This document shows positions 34,812 to 44,239 of a DNA stretch of 64,000 nucleotides, piece after piece. The notes under the pieces are model-generated. The model worked only from the letters and a program-made list of their open reading frames with translations, did not search any database and was not told the origin of the DNA. The stretch is taken from contig NZ_NRGW01000001.1 of assembly GCF_002332255.1 (NCBI RefSeq), forward strand, positions 1,798,001 through 1,862,000. Reading direction: 5' to 3'. The DNA comes from Halomonas sp. JB37 (GTDB lineage: Bacteria; Pseudomonadota; Gammaproteobacteria; Pseudomonadales; Halomonadaceae). Position 1 is the first letter of the stretch, and every line of letters starts with the position of its first letter. The position numbers and the translations under genes are program-made.

Positions 34812-35915
34812 ATGGGGAACATTCACAAACTTTCCGCGGCCGTTGCGGCTATTTCGTTCGCCGCAGCGGCTAGCACTACCTACGCCAATGAGGTGCGGGT
34901 GTTTAACTGGTCAGATTACATTGCTCCGGAAACGCTTGAAAAATTTACTGAGCGCACCGGCATTGACGTGACCTATGATGTTTACGATAGCAACGAAACG
35001 CTTGATGCCGCCTTGCTTGCCGGCCGTTCTGGCTATGATGTGGTCGTGCCTTCTAGCCAATATTTCACGCGTCAGTTGAGTGCGGGCGTTTATCAGCCCC
35101 TTGACCATGAGTTGTTGAGCAACCTTGGCAACCTTGATCCAGATTTGATGGCTAATCTGGAACACATCGACGGAACGAATGAGTATGCAGTCCCTTATAT
35201 GTGGGGAACCAACGGTATCGGCTATAACACCGATCGTATCGAAGAAATTCTTGGCGAAGACGCCCCTGTCGACAGCTGGGCGCTTCTGTTTGATCCAGAA
35301 ATTACCGGTGCGCTGAGCGCTGCGGGCTGCGGTATCTCGCTAATGGATTCTGGTATAGAAATGCTGCCAGCAGCGCTGTCCTACCTGGGGCTCGACCCAC
35401 AAAGTAATGATAGCGACGATCTAGAAGCCGCAGGTGAGGTGATAACCGGCATTCGCGACGACATTACCTACTTTCATTCCTCACGTTACATTGCCGATCT
35501 AGCGAATGGCGATATTTGCGTTGCGGCCGGTTATTCGGGCGATATCTTTCAGGCCGCCGAGCGCGCACAAGAGGCGGGGCGTGATTTCACTGTCGCTTAT
35601 AGCATTCCCAAGGAAGGCTCTGAGCTGTGGTTTGACATGATGGCGATCCCTGCTGACGCACCCAATGCTGAGAACGCGCACGCATTTATCAATTTTATTC
35701 TTGACCCCGAGATAGCGGCTGAAATTACTGAATACGTTCGCTACGCCAATCCAAACTTGGCGGCGAATGACTATCTCTCTGACGAGATCATTAATGATCC
35801 AGCTATCTACCCGGAAGCCGAGGTGTTACAGAATTCATTTGTACCCTTGGAAAAGCCGCAAAACGTTCAGCGCGTCCTGACACGCACCTGGAATCGCGTT
35901 AAATCTGGTCATTAA
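34812..35915 (+). CDS. potF: Polyamine ABC transporter substrate-binding protein
   Basis: 367-residue periplasmic binding protein of the PotD/PotF family. Signal peptide about 1-25 (ending TTYA-NEV), then VRVFNWSDYIAPETLEKF, SGYDVVVPSSQYF and YMWGTNGIGYN, the typical polyamine-binding protein blocks. Downstream genes encode the matching ATPase and two permeases, so it is the receptor of a putrescine/spermidine importer; which polyamine is not decidable here. GGAGCAG precedes the ATG. A hairpin follows the stop. Confidence 0.92.
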   Translation: MGNIHKLSAAVAAISFAAAASTTYANEVRVFNWSDYIAPETLEKFTERTGIDVTYDVYDSNETLDAALLAGRSGYDVVVPSSQYFTRQLSAGVYQPLDHELLSNLGNLDPDLMANLEHIDGTNEYAVPYMWGTNGIGYNTDRIEEILGEDAPVDSWALLFDPEITGALSAAGCGISLMDSGIEMLPAALSYLGLDPQSNDSDDLEAAGEVITGIRDDITYFHSSRYIADLANGDICVAAGYSGDIFQAAERAQEAGRDFTVAYSIPKEGSELWFDMMAIPADAPNAENAHAFINFILDPEIAAEITEYVRYANPNLAANDYLSDEIINDPAIYPEAEVLQNSFVPLEKPQNVQRVLTRTWNRVKSGH

Positions 35916-35933
35916 TAATTGTATCGTCTGGCG

Positions 35934-35960
35934 GCGAGACAAGCATTGTGCTTGTCTCGC
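35934..35960 (+). terminator. Intra-operon hairpin between potF and potG
   Basis: 12-bp perfect stem GCGAGACAAGCA / TGCTTGTCTCGC with loop TTG, 18 bases after the potF stop and followed by TGTTTGTCTTT. Likely a partial terminator or 3'-stabiliser that raises binding protein over membrane components, as is common in ABC importer operons. Confidence 0.75.
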
Positions 35961-36009
35961 TGTTTGTCTTTAAACGCTCGAGTTGTCGGGCTTTTGATGG
36001 GAGTGGCGA

Positions 36010-37191
36010 ATGGTCACTACGCCCCTGTCGAACGAGGCTTCATCCACCCCACCTATCAGCACGACTGCACCACGCGCCCAGGGCAAGGCCCCACGGTTTG
36101 CTGAAGATGTCGTGCTGGAAGTCAAACGCTTAAGCAAGCGATTTGATGATGCGCTGGCGGTGGATGATGTCAACTTGCAGGTTAAGCGCGGCGAAATTTT
36201 CGCGCTACTAGGTGGTTCCGGGTCGGGTAAATCTACTCTGCTGCGAATGCTCGCGGGTTTTGAGACACCTACCGAAGGCCGCATTTTATTAGACGGTGAC
36301 AATATCACCGCGATGCCGCCGCATAAGCGGCCTATTAACATGATGTTTCAGTCTTATGCGCTGTTTCCGCATATGACGGTAGCGCAAAACATCGCTTTTG
36401 GTTTGAAGCAGGACAAGCTTTCTAAAGCGGATATTGATGTCCGCGTAGCGCAAATGCTCAAGCTGGTGCATATGGAGCGCTTTGCCAAGCGCAAGCCACA
36501 CCATTTGTCGGGCGGTCAGCGTCAGCGAGTGGCGTTGGCGCGCTCGCTGGCTAAGCGGCCCAAAATTTTATTGCTAGATGAGCCCATGGGCGCACTGGAT
36601 AAAAAGCTGCGCACTGAGATGCAGCTAGAGGTCGTCGAGATCATCGAGCAGGTAGGCGTTACCTGCATTATGGTGACTCACGATCAAGAAGAGGCGATGA
36701 CCATGGCGGATCGCGTAGCGATTATGGCCGATGGTTGGATTGAGCAGGTGGGCTCTCCGGTGGATATTTATGAAAGTCCGGTTAGCCGCATGGTGGCTGA
36801 GTTCGTCGGCACGGTGAATGTCTTTGAAGGCGAGATCATCGAAGATGCCGCTGATCATTGCCGAATTACTGCCCCCGCGCTCGAGCGGCCTATTTATATC
36901 GACCATGGTATTACCACCCAGGCGATGGACCGGCGAGTGTGGGTTGCACTGCGCCCTGAAAAAATTTGGTTAACGCGTGAAAAGCCTACGACGGAATATA
37001 ACTGGGCAGAAGGTAGGGTTGACGATATTGCTTACCTAGGTGGGTTCTCGCTGTATTACGTGCGCACACCTTCCGGCCAGATGATTAAGGTCAGTATGGC
37101 TAATACCGAGCGTCGTGGTGATCGGCCTACCTGGGAAGACCGCGTGTATGTCTACTGGGAAGACCACAGTATCATTGTGTTGAACCGTTAG
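36010..37191 (+). CDS. potG: Polyamine ABC transporter ATP-binding protein
   Basis: 393-residue importer ATPase: Walker A GGSGSGKST, Q-loop FQSYALFPHMTVAQNIAFGL, signature LSGGQRQRVALARSL, Walker B ILLLDEPMGALD, and a C-terminal TOBE-type regulatory domain (RPEKIWLTREKP onward). The N-terminal extension of about 35 residues (SSTPPISTTAPRAQGKAP) is typical of PotG proteins. GGGAGTGG lies just upstream of ATG 36010. Provides energy to the PotH/PotI pore. Confidence 0.95.
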   Translation: MVTTPLSNEASSTPPISTTAPRAQGKAPRFAEDVVLEVKRLSKRFDDALAVDDVNLQVKRGEIFALLGGSGSGKSTLLRMLAGFETPTEGRILLDGDNITAMPPHKRPINMMFQSYALFPHMTVAQNIAFGLKQDKLSKADIDVRVAQMLKLVHMERFAKRKPHHLSGGQRQRVALARSLAKRPKILLLDEPMGALDKKLRTEMQLEVVEIIEQVGVTCIMVTHDQEEAMTMADRVAIMADGWIEQVGSPVDIYESPVSRMVAEFVGTVNVFEGEIIEDAADHCRITAPALERPIYIDHGITTQAMDRRVWVALRPEKIWLTREKPTTEYNWAEGRVDDIAYLGGFSLYYVRTPSGQMIKVSMANTERRGDRPTWEDRVYVYWEDHSIIVLNR

Positions 37192-37227
37192 ATGGGTGCA
37201 CTTTTTACTGCGAGGAAATTGCCTTAA

Positions 37228-38136
37228 ATGAAGCCATCTCGTTCTTCAGCGCTGCTCAAACGCTGGCAGCTGGGGCGTCGGGCGGTGATTGCGTTGCCGC
37301 TAGTTTGGTTGGCACTGTTTTTCTTGCTGCCTTTTGCGCTGGTGCTCAAAATCAGTCTTTCCGACGCGGCGGTAGCCATTCCACCTTATGGCCCGTTACT
37401 GGAATATGCTGATCAAACCCTGCATGTATTTCTGAATGTGGGCAATTATATTTTTCTGCTCTCCGATTCGCTGTATATCGCTGCTTATTGGGGCTCAGTA
37501 AAAACCGCTTTTATATCCACTGCCGCCTGCTTGCTGATTGGCTATCCGATGGCCTATGCAATGTCGCGGGCGCCAGCACGCTGGCAACTGCTTTTATTGC
37601 TGCTTGTGATGCTACCGTCATGGACCTCATTTTTGATTCGCGTCTATGCCTGGATGGGTATTTTAAGTAACAGCGGTCTCATTAATAATTTGCTGATGGG
37701 ACTTGGGCTCATAGAATCGCCATTGCGCATGATGAATACCCAGTTTGCGGTCACTATCGGCATTGTGTATGCCTACCTGCCGTTTATGGTGTTGCCACTG
37801 TATGCCCATCTCACGCGGATGGATAACTCGCTGCTTGAAGCCGCCGCCGACCTTGGTTCGCGTAAGCTGAATACCTTCATCAAAGTGACCCTGCCGCTTT
37901 CGATGGGCGGTATTGTGGCAGGCTCAATGCTGGTGTTTATACCGGCAGTAGGGGAGTTTGTCATTCCTGAGCTGCTTGGCGGCCCCGATACGTTAATGAT
38001 TGGTAAGGTGCTTTGGGAGGAGTTTTTCCTTAATCGTGATTGGCCTGTCGCTTCGGCGTTAGCCATTGTCATGTTATTGCTGCTGTTGGTGCCAATCGTC
38101 TGGTTCCATCGCTATCAGTCGCGCGAACTTGAATAG
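37228..38136 (+). CDS. potH: Polyamine ABC transporter permease PotH
   Basis: 302-residue inner-membrane permease with about six helices and the binding-protein-dependent transport (EAA) motif near LLEAAADLGSRKLNTFIKVTLPLS. The N-terminal loop after the first helix (SDAAVAIPPYGPLLEY) is characteristic of PotH/PotB. Next to the ATPase gene, 36 bases downstream, and followed by potI. Confidence 0.93.
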   Translation: MKPSRSSALLKRWQLGRRAVIALPLVWLALFFLLPFALVLKISLSDAAVAIPPYGPLLEYADQTLHVFLNVGNYIFLLSDSLYIAAYWGSVKTAFISTAACLLIGYPMAYAMSRAPARWQLLLLLLVMLPSWTSFLIRVYAWMGILSNSGLINNLLMGLGLIESPLRMMNTQFAVTIGIVYAYLPFMVLPLYAHLTRMDNSLLEAAADLGSRKLNTFIKVTLPLSMGGIVAGSMLVFIPAVGEFVIPELLGGPDTLMIGKVLWEEFFLNRDWPVASALAIVMLLLLLVPIVWFHRYQSRELE

Positions 38137-38164
38137 TGGATGTTTGAATAATGAGTTATCAAGA

Positions 38165-39004
38165 ATGAGGTTTGTGCGGCGAATTAATTTTTCGACGGTC
38201 ATGTTAGTGCTTGGGCTGCTGTTTCTTTATCTGCCGATGGTGGTGCTGGTTGTCTATTCATTTAATGAATCCAAGCTAGTCACGGTATGGTCTGGCTTTT
38301 CAACGAAATGGTATGGCGAGCTGTTCCGGGACCAGCAGATTTTATCGGCCGTGTGGACAAGCCTGAAAATCGCCTTTTTCGCGGCGAGCATGGCGGTTTG
38401 CCTGGGCACCGTAGCAGCCTTTGTAATGACGCGCTATGGGCACTTTAGAGGTAAAACGGCGCTTTCCAGTATGGTCACCGCGCCTCTGGTCATGCCGGAA
38501 GTGATTACCGGCCTGTCGTTGCTGTTGCTGTTCGTGCAAATGGCGCAGATTACCGGGTGGCCTGCCGATCGGGGTATGGCGACTATCTGGATTGCCCATA
38601 CGACCTTTTGCAGTGCCTATGTGGCAGTAGTGGTCGCTGCTCGGCTGCGAGAAGTGGATCGTTCAATTGAAGAAGCCGCCATGGATTTAGGCTCACCGCC
38701 GTTGAAAACGTTTTTTTTCATCACGCTGCCGATTATTTCGCCAGCGCTGGCTGCAGGCTGGCTATTGGCCTTTACGCTGTCGCTCGATGATTTGGTAATT
38801 GCCAGCTTTGTCTCGGGCCCTGGGGCAAACACGCTACCGATGGTGGTGTTTTCATCGGTGCGTCTAGGCGTGTCGCCGAAGATTAACGCGCTGGCGACGC
38901 TGATTATTTTGGTAGTGTCGCTTGCGACCTTATTAGCGTGGTTCTTTATGCGGCGCAGTGAAACTAAACGCAAACTGGCCGTTAAGCAGGGCGATACGGC
39001 TTAG
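38165..39004 (+). CDS. potI: Polyamine ABC transporter permease PotI
   Basis: 279-residue permease (E. coli PotI 281) with six helices; VVYSFNESKLVTVWSGFSTKWY is the usual PotI/PotC periplasmic segment and the EAA loop is IEEAAMDLGSPPLKTFFFITLP. ATG 38165 gives the family N-terminus; a longer frame beginning at 38066 would overlap potH and is low-complexity cysteine-rich. Shine-Dalgarno is weak. Last gene of the pot operon; the convergent small gene follows six bases later. Confidence 0.92.
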   Translation: MRFVRRINFSTVMLVLGLLFLYLPMVVLVVYSFNESKLVTVWSGFSTKWYGELFRDQQILSAVWTSLKIAFFAASMAVCLGTVAAFVMTRYGHFRGKTALSSMVTAPLVMPEVITGLSLLLLFVQMAQITGWPADRGMATIWIAHTTFCSAYVAVVVAARLREVDRSIEEAAMDLGSPPLKTFFFITLPIISPALAAGWLLAFTLSLDDLVIASFVSGPGANTLPMVVFSSVRLGVSPKINALATLIILVVSLATLLAWFFMRRSETKRKLAVKQGDTA

Positions 39005-39010
39005 CTATCA

Positions 39011-39220
39011 TTACATAACGTCGTCATCGCGGCCCGCTACGACGCTTTCAAGTTCGCCATTCATAGGGGAGACGATAATCTGCAACTGGATAGGCGAGCA
39101 GCACTGATGACAATCTTCCCAGGTGTCGTGGCTGCCCTGAGAGACATCAATGACGAAGGTCAGCGGTGAATCGCAGTAAGGGCAGTGGAAATCATAATTA
39201 ATCAGGGCGTCGTCATGCAT
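39011..39220 (-). CDS. CPXCG-type cysteine-rich zinc-ribbon protein
   Basis: 69-residue protein with two knuckles, C13-P-Y-C16 and C37-H-Q-C40, spaced as in the CPXCG motif-containing family (small zinc-ribbon proteins of gammaproteobacteria). The second knuckle is followed by C41. AAGGTAG lies about seven bases upstream of the ATG. Function unknown. Confidence 0.85.
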   Translation of the reverse strand: MHDDALINYDFHCPYCDSPLTFVIDVSQGSHDTWEDCHQCCSPIQLQIIVSPMNGELESVVAGRDDDVM

Positions 39221-39349
39221 CGTTAACTACCTTTTAAGCGGGTGTATCAAAATGCTTAAGTGTAGCAGTCTGATGGCTAGGTGAGGCATCGACGAATGGA
39301 ATCAGGTAGGATATTCGCAGGTTCCTAAAGCAACGCAGTGAGAGTAGCG

Positions 39350-39778
39350 ATGATGTTACGTAACATGGCAGTAGCGGCCCTGGTGGCCTTTCCGATGGTC
39401 GCGTTGGCTGAGACCCCCAACGTGAAGCCTGGTGAGTGGGAATTTGTGAGCACCACCAGTATTAGTGGCGAAATGGACATTCCGGATCAAACGGAAACTG
39501 AGCGTCAGTGCATTACTCAAGAAGAGCTTGAAGGCTCAGAGTTTGGCTTTATCGAAGAAGAAGAAGGCTGTGAGTTACTTGACGAGAATATGACCGCGGA
39601 TGGCCTAACGTATAGCATGGTATGCCGTGCAGAAGGCGGTGAAGCGACGATCGACGGCGAAATGCGTTTTATGGGCGAACTCATTGAAGGCAGCGTCGAT
39701 ATCCTTACTCAGTCTCCAATGGGTGAGCTGAGCATGAATACGGTCATTGAAGGCGAGCACGTCGGTGAGTGTGAATAA
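39350..39778 (+). CDS. DUF3617 periplasmic protein
   Basis: 142 residues. A signal peptide (AALVAFPMVALA-ETP) is followed by the DUF3617 core: NVKPGEWEFVSTTSISGEMDIP, QCITQEEL, and three further cysteines in the acidic C-terminal half, likely disulfide-forming. Strongly acidic, as expected for an exported protein of a halophile. ATG 39350 has GAGAG about six bases upstream; an in-frame GTG at 39338 is less likely. Function unknown. Confidence 0.8.
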   Translation: MMLRNMAVAALVAFPMVALAETPNVKPGEWEFVSTTSISGEMDIPDQTETERQCITQEELEGSEFGFIEEEEGCELLDENMTADGLTYSMVCRAEGGEATIDGEMRFMGELIEGSVDILTQSPMGELSMNTVIEGEHVGECE

Positions 39779-39784
39779 CCGCCA

Positions 39785-39867
39785 GGCTTGAAGTGCCATC
39801 AGATTTGAAGCACCACTAGGCTTGAAGTGCCAGCAGTATTGAAGTGCCTCAGTCTTGAAGTGCTTAG
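39785..39867. repeat. Five-copy imperfect 16-17 bp tandem repeat
   Basis: Units start at 39785, 39802, 39819, 39836 and 39852 with core NNYTTGAAGYRCC; e.g. GGCTTGAAGTGCCATCA and GGCTTGAAGTGCCAGCA. Located right after the DUF3617 stop and before its terminator, so it would be in the 3' untranslated region of that message. Confidence 0.85.
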
Positions 39868-39871
39868 CATT

Positions 39872-39902
39872 AAGGGCGTTCCGTTAAGGGACGCCCTTTT
39901 TT
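39872..39902. terminator. Terminator after DUF3617 gene
   Basis: Stem AAGGGCGT (39872-39879) / ACGCCCTT (39891-39898) with an 11-base loop, followed by TTTT. Sits between convergent DUF3617 (+) and the RND pump gene (-). Confidence 0.85.
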
Positions 39903-39911
39903 CGGCGCCTG

Positions 39912-42900
39912 TTAACGCTCCGGCGGCTCGCTGTGTAACTGGCTGGTTGAGTTCAGGGTGTTCGATGCGCCGGCGATCTCATCCTCGAGCTGGCGTTTGA
40001 CTGCCCCTGGTGAGCCTGTATAGCGTGCCAGCAGGTCATAAGCTACGGGAACGACAAAGAGTGTAAACAGCGTAGCAGAGCCCACGCCGGCCATGATCAC
40101 GGTGCCAATAACAAGGCGCGATTCTGCGCCCGGCCCGGTTGAAATTATCAGCGGAATAGCGCCGGCCATTGTAGTCACCGCGGTCATCAAAATAGGCCTC
40201 AGGCGCGTCACGGAGGCTTCAATTAACGCCGCTCTAAACGCATGGCCTTCATCGCGCAGCTGGTTGGCAAACTCGACAATTAAAATACCGTTCTTAGCTG
40301 CCAAACCAATCAGTAGTACTAGCCCCACCTGGCTGTAAATATTCAACGACTGCCCGCTTAGCAGTAGGGCAAGCAAAGCGCCACTCATGGCTAATGGCAC
40401 CGTGAGCATGATTACAAAGGGGTGAATAAGGCTTTCAAACTGCGCCGCTAGCACTAAAAAGACCACTAGCGCACCAAGTATCAACAGGAAGGCAGTGGCG
40501 CCACTGGCCTGTTGGAAGTCGCGTGAGGCGCCTGTCACATTAGTTTGCGCCTCGACTGGCAGCAGCTCAGCAGCGCTTTCTTCCAGGTACGCTAACGCTT
40601 CACCCAAGGGATATCCGTCGGCTAGGTTGGCTTCAATGGTGATTGATCTAATGCGGTCAAAGCGATTCAACGTGCTGGCGCCCGCAAAGTCAGAGAGCGT
40701 GACAAGGCTGGCCAGCGGGATGAGTGCGCCTGAGCGTGCCGAGCGCACCTGAATGTTGTCCAGCGCGCGTGGGCTGTTTTGGCTGCTGCGATCACCCTCT
40801 AAGATCACATCGTACTCTTCACCATTGTCAACGTAGCGTGTGACATTGCGCCCACCCAGCAATACTTCTAGCGTTCGGCCTATTTCAGTGACGGTTACGC
40901 CTAGCGCAGCGGCTCGCTGGTAATTAATATCCACGCGCAGCTGAGGCTGTGTTTCGTTGTAATTGCTCTCTAGCGCCATTAAGTTTGGATTGTTTTCACG
41001 CACGTGGTTGATCAGCGTATCGCGCCAGCGGGCAAGCTGTTCGTAAGTACCTCCTCCCAGCACAAACTGCACCGGTTTTTGAGTGCGCTGCCCAAAGCCT
41101 TGGCGCATGACCGGAAAGGCCTGTACGCCCGGCTGCGTGCTGAGGGTTTGGCGCACTTCGGCCATAATTTCCCACGCACTGCGTCGACTTCCCCAGTCGG
41201 CCATGTTGACAATAATAAAGCCGCTATTGAAGTTCTCAATATTGCCGTAGCCGCGTGGGGCACGAACTACCACGCGCTCCAGTTCACCACTGGCTACCAG
41301 CGGGGCCAAACGCGCCTCGATTTCGTCCATGTAATCCATCATGTAGCTGAAGGTAGCGCCTTCTGGCCCGTTGACTAAGACGATGAAGTTGCCGCGATCT
41401 TCCTGTGGCGTGTATTCATTCGGTAGAGCTGTGGCGAGCCAAGCGGTGGCGGCAATCAGCAGGATAAACATAGCCACGACCAGCCAGCGCATCCTAAGCA
41501 TCCACTCCAAGGATGTTTGATAGCGGCGCTGCGTGCCGTTAAGCAGCCACTGTACTGACTTACCAATACGGCTATCGTGCATGCCGGGCTTAAGAATCTT
41601 TGAAGCCATCATTGGCGTTAGCGTCAGCGCTAATAACGTTGAGATAACGACGGCCGCGGCCATGGTCAGCGCAAATTCGGAAAACAGTCGCCCGATATCA
41701 CCTTGCAACATGCTGAGTGGAACGAAAACGGCGACGAGCACGAGAGTGGTGGCAATCACCGCAAAGGCAATTTGCCGAGTGCCGCGAAAGGCCGCGACGA
41801 GGGGCGTTTCACCGTAGTCGTGCATACGACGATTGATGTTCTCAAGCACCACGATGGCATCATCCACAATCAGGCCAATCGCCAGCACCAGGGCAAGCAG
41901 GGTGAGTAGATTGATCGAGAAGTTCATCGCGGCAAGGGCGGTAAACGAACCAATAACCGCAATAGGTACGGTGACGGCGGGCACCAATGTCGTGCGTAGA
42001 TTACCTAAAAAAAGAAAAATCACGACCACAACTAGGGCCATGGCTATAAAGAGCGTCATGACAACCTGGTCGATGGCACCGGAGACGAACAGCGAAGCGT
42101 CGTAATCTAAACTCAGCGACATTCCTTCTGGCAGAGTGCCTTGCAGGCGTTCAAGCTCTATTTTTACCGCATCAGATAGCTCAATGACGTTGGCTGTCGA
42201 TTGCATGATCATGCCAAGACCTACCATGGGGACTCCGTTGGAGCGGAATACTGTACGGTCTTCAACGGCGCCAACTTCAACGCGGGCAACATCAGCAAGG
42301 CGCACAAGATAGCCATTGTCACCTTGATTGAGCGCGAGGCGCTGAAAGTCTTCGGCACTTGCAAAGCTGCGTGGAAGGCGAACAATAAACTGACGATCCT
42401 GTGATTCAATCGAGCCCGCCGGCAGTTCGACATTTTCTGCCCGTAGTGAATCTTCAATATCACTGACCGTTAATCCACGCGCGGCCAGCGCATTGCGATT
42501 AACCCACACGCGCATGGCGTAGTCGCTGCCGCCACCGACACGAACGCGTGCCACGCCTGGCTGCACAGAAAGGCTATCGACCAAGAAGCGGTTCGCATAG
42601 TCGGTCAGCTCGGTAATGGAGTAGTCTTCGCCAGAAAGGCTCATCCACACAACGATTTCTTCGCTGCTGTCGGCTTTGGTGACTTCAGGGTTGTCAGCGT
42701 CATCGGGCAGGTTGCGCAGCGCCCCGGAAATGCGGTCGCGGATATCATTGGCGGCGGCATCGATATCCATGTCTAACGAGAATTCTATTTCAATCCGAGA
42801 GCGGCCATCCTCGCTTTGTGAGGTAATTAGATCAATGCCTTCCACGCCGGCAATGCGGTCTTCAAGCACCTGGGTAATGCGCGTTTCAACGACGCTTGCG

Positions 42901-43064
42901 GACGCGCCAGGGTAGCGGGTGTCAATCGTGACCACGGGTGGATCAATGGTCGGATATTCTTGTAGCGGTAGGCGGTTAAGCGCCATTAAGCCAAAGGCAA
43001 TAATGAGTGCCGCGATCACCATCGCCAGTACCGGGCGCTGAACAGAAATATCCGATAATCGCAT
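39912..43064 (-). CDS. RND multidrug efflux pump, inner-membrane component (HAE1 family)
   Basis: 1050-residue AcrB/MexB/MdtB-like proton antiporter. N-terminal MRLSDISVQRPVLAMVIAALIIAFG, GASASVVETRITQVLEDRIAGVEG and the transmembrane helix with the proton-relay acidic pair (GLIVDDAIVVLENI) are family hallmarks; two large periplasmic loops and about twelve membrane helices. Exports toxic compounds through a tripartite complex; no outer-membrane factor is encoded nearby, so TolC-like protein must come from elsewhere. Start overlaps the preceding adaptor stop (TAATG). Confidence 0.93.
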   Translation of the reverse strand: MRLSDISVQRPVLAMVIAALIIAFGLMALNRLPLQEYPTIDPPVVTIDTRYPGASASVVETRITQVLEDRIAGVEGIDLITSQSEDGRSRIEIEFSLDMDIDAAANDIRDRISGALRNLPDDADNPEVTKADSSEEIVVWMSLSGEDYSITELTDYANRFLVDSLSVQPGVARVRVGGGSDYAMRVWVNRNALAARGLTVSDIEDSLRAENVELPAGSIESQDRQFIVRLPRSFASAEDFQRLALNQGDNGYLVRLADVARVEVGAVEDRTVFRSNGVPMVGLGMIMQSTANVIELSDAVKIELERLQGTLPEGMSLSLDYDASLFVSGAIDQVVMTLFIAMALVVVVIFLFLGNLRTTLVPAVTVPIAVIGSFTALAAMNFSINLLTLLALVLAIGLIVDDAIVVLENINRRMHDYGETPLVAAFRGTRQIAFAVIATTLVLVAVFVPLSMLQGDIGRLFSEFALTMAAAVVISTLLALTLTPMMASKILKPGMHDSRIGKSVQWLLNGTQRRYQTSLEWMLRMRWLVVAMFILLIAATAWLATALPNEYTPQEDRGNFIVLVNGPEGATFSYMMDYMDEIEARLAPLVASGELERVVVRAPRGYGNIENFNSGFIIVNMADWGSRRSAWEIMAEVRQTLSTQPGVQAFPVMRQGFGQRTQKPVQFVLGGGTYEQLARWRDTLINHVRENNPNLMALESNYNETQPQLRVDINYQRAAALGVTVTEIGRTLEVLLGGRNVTRYVDNGEEYDVILEGDRSSQNSPRALDNIQVRSARSGALIPLASLVTLSDFAGASTLNRFDRIRSITIEANLADGYPLGEALAYLEESAAELLPVEAQTNVTGASRDFQQASGATAFLLILGALVVFLVLAAQFESLIHPFVIMLTVPLAMSGALLALLLSGQSLNIYSQVGLVLLIGLAAKNGILIVEFANQLRDEGHAFRAALIEASVTRLRPILMTAVTTMAGAIPLIISTGPGAESRLVIGTVIMAGVGSATLFTLFVVPVAYDLLARYTGSPGAVKRQLEDEIAGASNTLNSTSQLHSEPPER

Positions 43065-44146
43065 TAACGGTCGGCCTCTAGCAGCGCTCGAATGCTGGTT
43101 TCGTCGTCAGCGATACCAAGCAGACGTGCCTCCTGGCCATCGCGTGCCAACTGCAGTCCGTGAACCACAACGAGTTCGCCGGCGGCTAACCCTTCCAAAA
43201 TTTCAACTTCGCCATAGCGTCTCTCGCCAATCGAAACAATCCGCTTGGCGAGGCGCGTGCTATCTTCGCTTTGCTCGATAAGCATGATTGAGTGTCGGTC
43301 ACCGCTGGGCTCAATGGCGGCTTCAGGAATCACTACCGCGTCGCGAACCCGCTGCTGAACAATGACTTGCATTAACATCCCCGGCCGTAGCCGGCCATCG
43401 GTATTGTCGAGTACTGCGCGCACATTAACGCTACGCGTAACCGGGTCCACGCGCGTGCCAATAGTGGCGATTTGACCATTAAAGATGTCGTCAGGGTACG
43501 TGGCGGTAGCGGTATGTAGCATTAGGCCTGGTGAGATTCGGCCAAGAAACACTTCTGGGACACTGAAGTCGAGCTTCATTACATCCAGTTTATCGAGCGT
43601 CACCAAGTCCATTCCTGGTGTTACCAGCGCGCCGATGCTGATATTGCGAAATCCAACGCGGCCGCTGAAGGGCGCGCGCAGCCGGTAATTTGCCAGCTGG
43701 GCTTCTATGGCTTGAATATCGGCTTCTGCTTGGCGCAGCCGCGATTGGCTATCTTCAACGTCGGCTCTGGCTGCTAGGTTACGTTCTTGTAATTGAGAGG
43801 CGCGGTTCGAGGCATTACGTCTTTCATCGCGCAACGCCTGAGAGGATCTTAGTTGAGCCTGTTCTTCTGTATCCTCTAAGCGGATGAGTAGCTGCCCCTC
43901 TTCAACCTGCTCACCGTCTTCAAAATTGATCTGGGCCACTATCTCAGTCACCGTGGTGGATAGCACGACGCTTTCCTCCGCACTGAGCGTTCCTAGCGCC
44001 TCTAAAGGATCAGACCATGTGGTCATAACCGCACGCGTGCCGATGACTGAGGGCGGTAATTGAGCAAACGTTAGACTGGATAGCAACAGAGTGAGAGTAA
44101 CTAGGATGAGTCGCGAAAATAGCCGTCGGCGAAAGGGAAAATGCAT
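43064..44146 (-). CDS. RND efflux periplasmic adaptor (membrane fusion protein)
   Basis: 360-residue HlyD/AcrA-type adaptor. Signal peptide about 1-28 (LLLSSLTFA-QLPP), then a lipoyl half-motif (VVLSTTVTEIVAQINFEDGEQVEEGQLL), a coiled-coil hairpin (about 110-165), the second lipoyl half (YRLRAPFSGRVGF), and the beta-barrel domain with TATYPDDIFNGQIATIGTRVD. No lipobox cysteine, so it is predicted as a soluble or N-terminally processed adaptor. Translationally coupled to the pump gene. Confidence 0.92.
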   Translation of the reverse strand: MHFPFRRRLFSRLILVTLTLLLSSLTFAQLPPSVIGTRAVMTTWSDPLEALGTLSAEESVVLSTTVTEIVAQINFEDGEQVEEGQLLIRLEDTEEQAQLRSSQALRDERRNASNRASQLQERNLAARADVEDSQSRLRQAEADIQAIEAQLANYRLRAPFSGRVGFRNISIGALVTPGMDLVTLDKLDVMKLDFSVPEVFLGRISPGLMLHTATATYPDDIFNGQIATIGTRVDPVTRSVNVRAVLDNTDGRLRPGMLMQVIVQQRVRDAVVIPEAAIEPSGDRHSIMLIEQSEDSTRLAKRIVSIGERRYGEVEILEGLAAGELVVVHGLQLARDGQEARLLGIADDETSIRALLEADR

Positions 44147-44239
44147 AGTTATCTCAGTGTTAGTCGATAATTTTAAGGCCTGACCCTGTTAGAATGTTTG
44201 TTTGTACAGAGTAAGTGGCCCTTTTATGAGCAGTTTCTT

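Noticed and set aside
38066-38164. Longer potI start giving a cysteine-rich leader
   Set aside because: It overlaps potH in another frame and encodes no family-like sequence; the start at 38165 matches PotI length and N-terminus.
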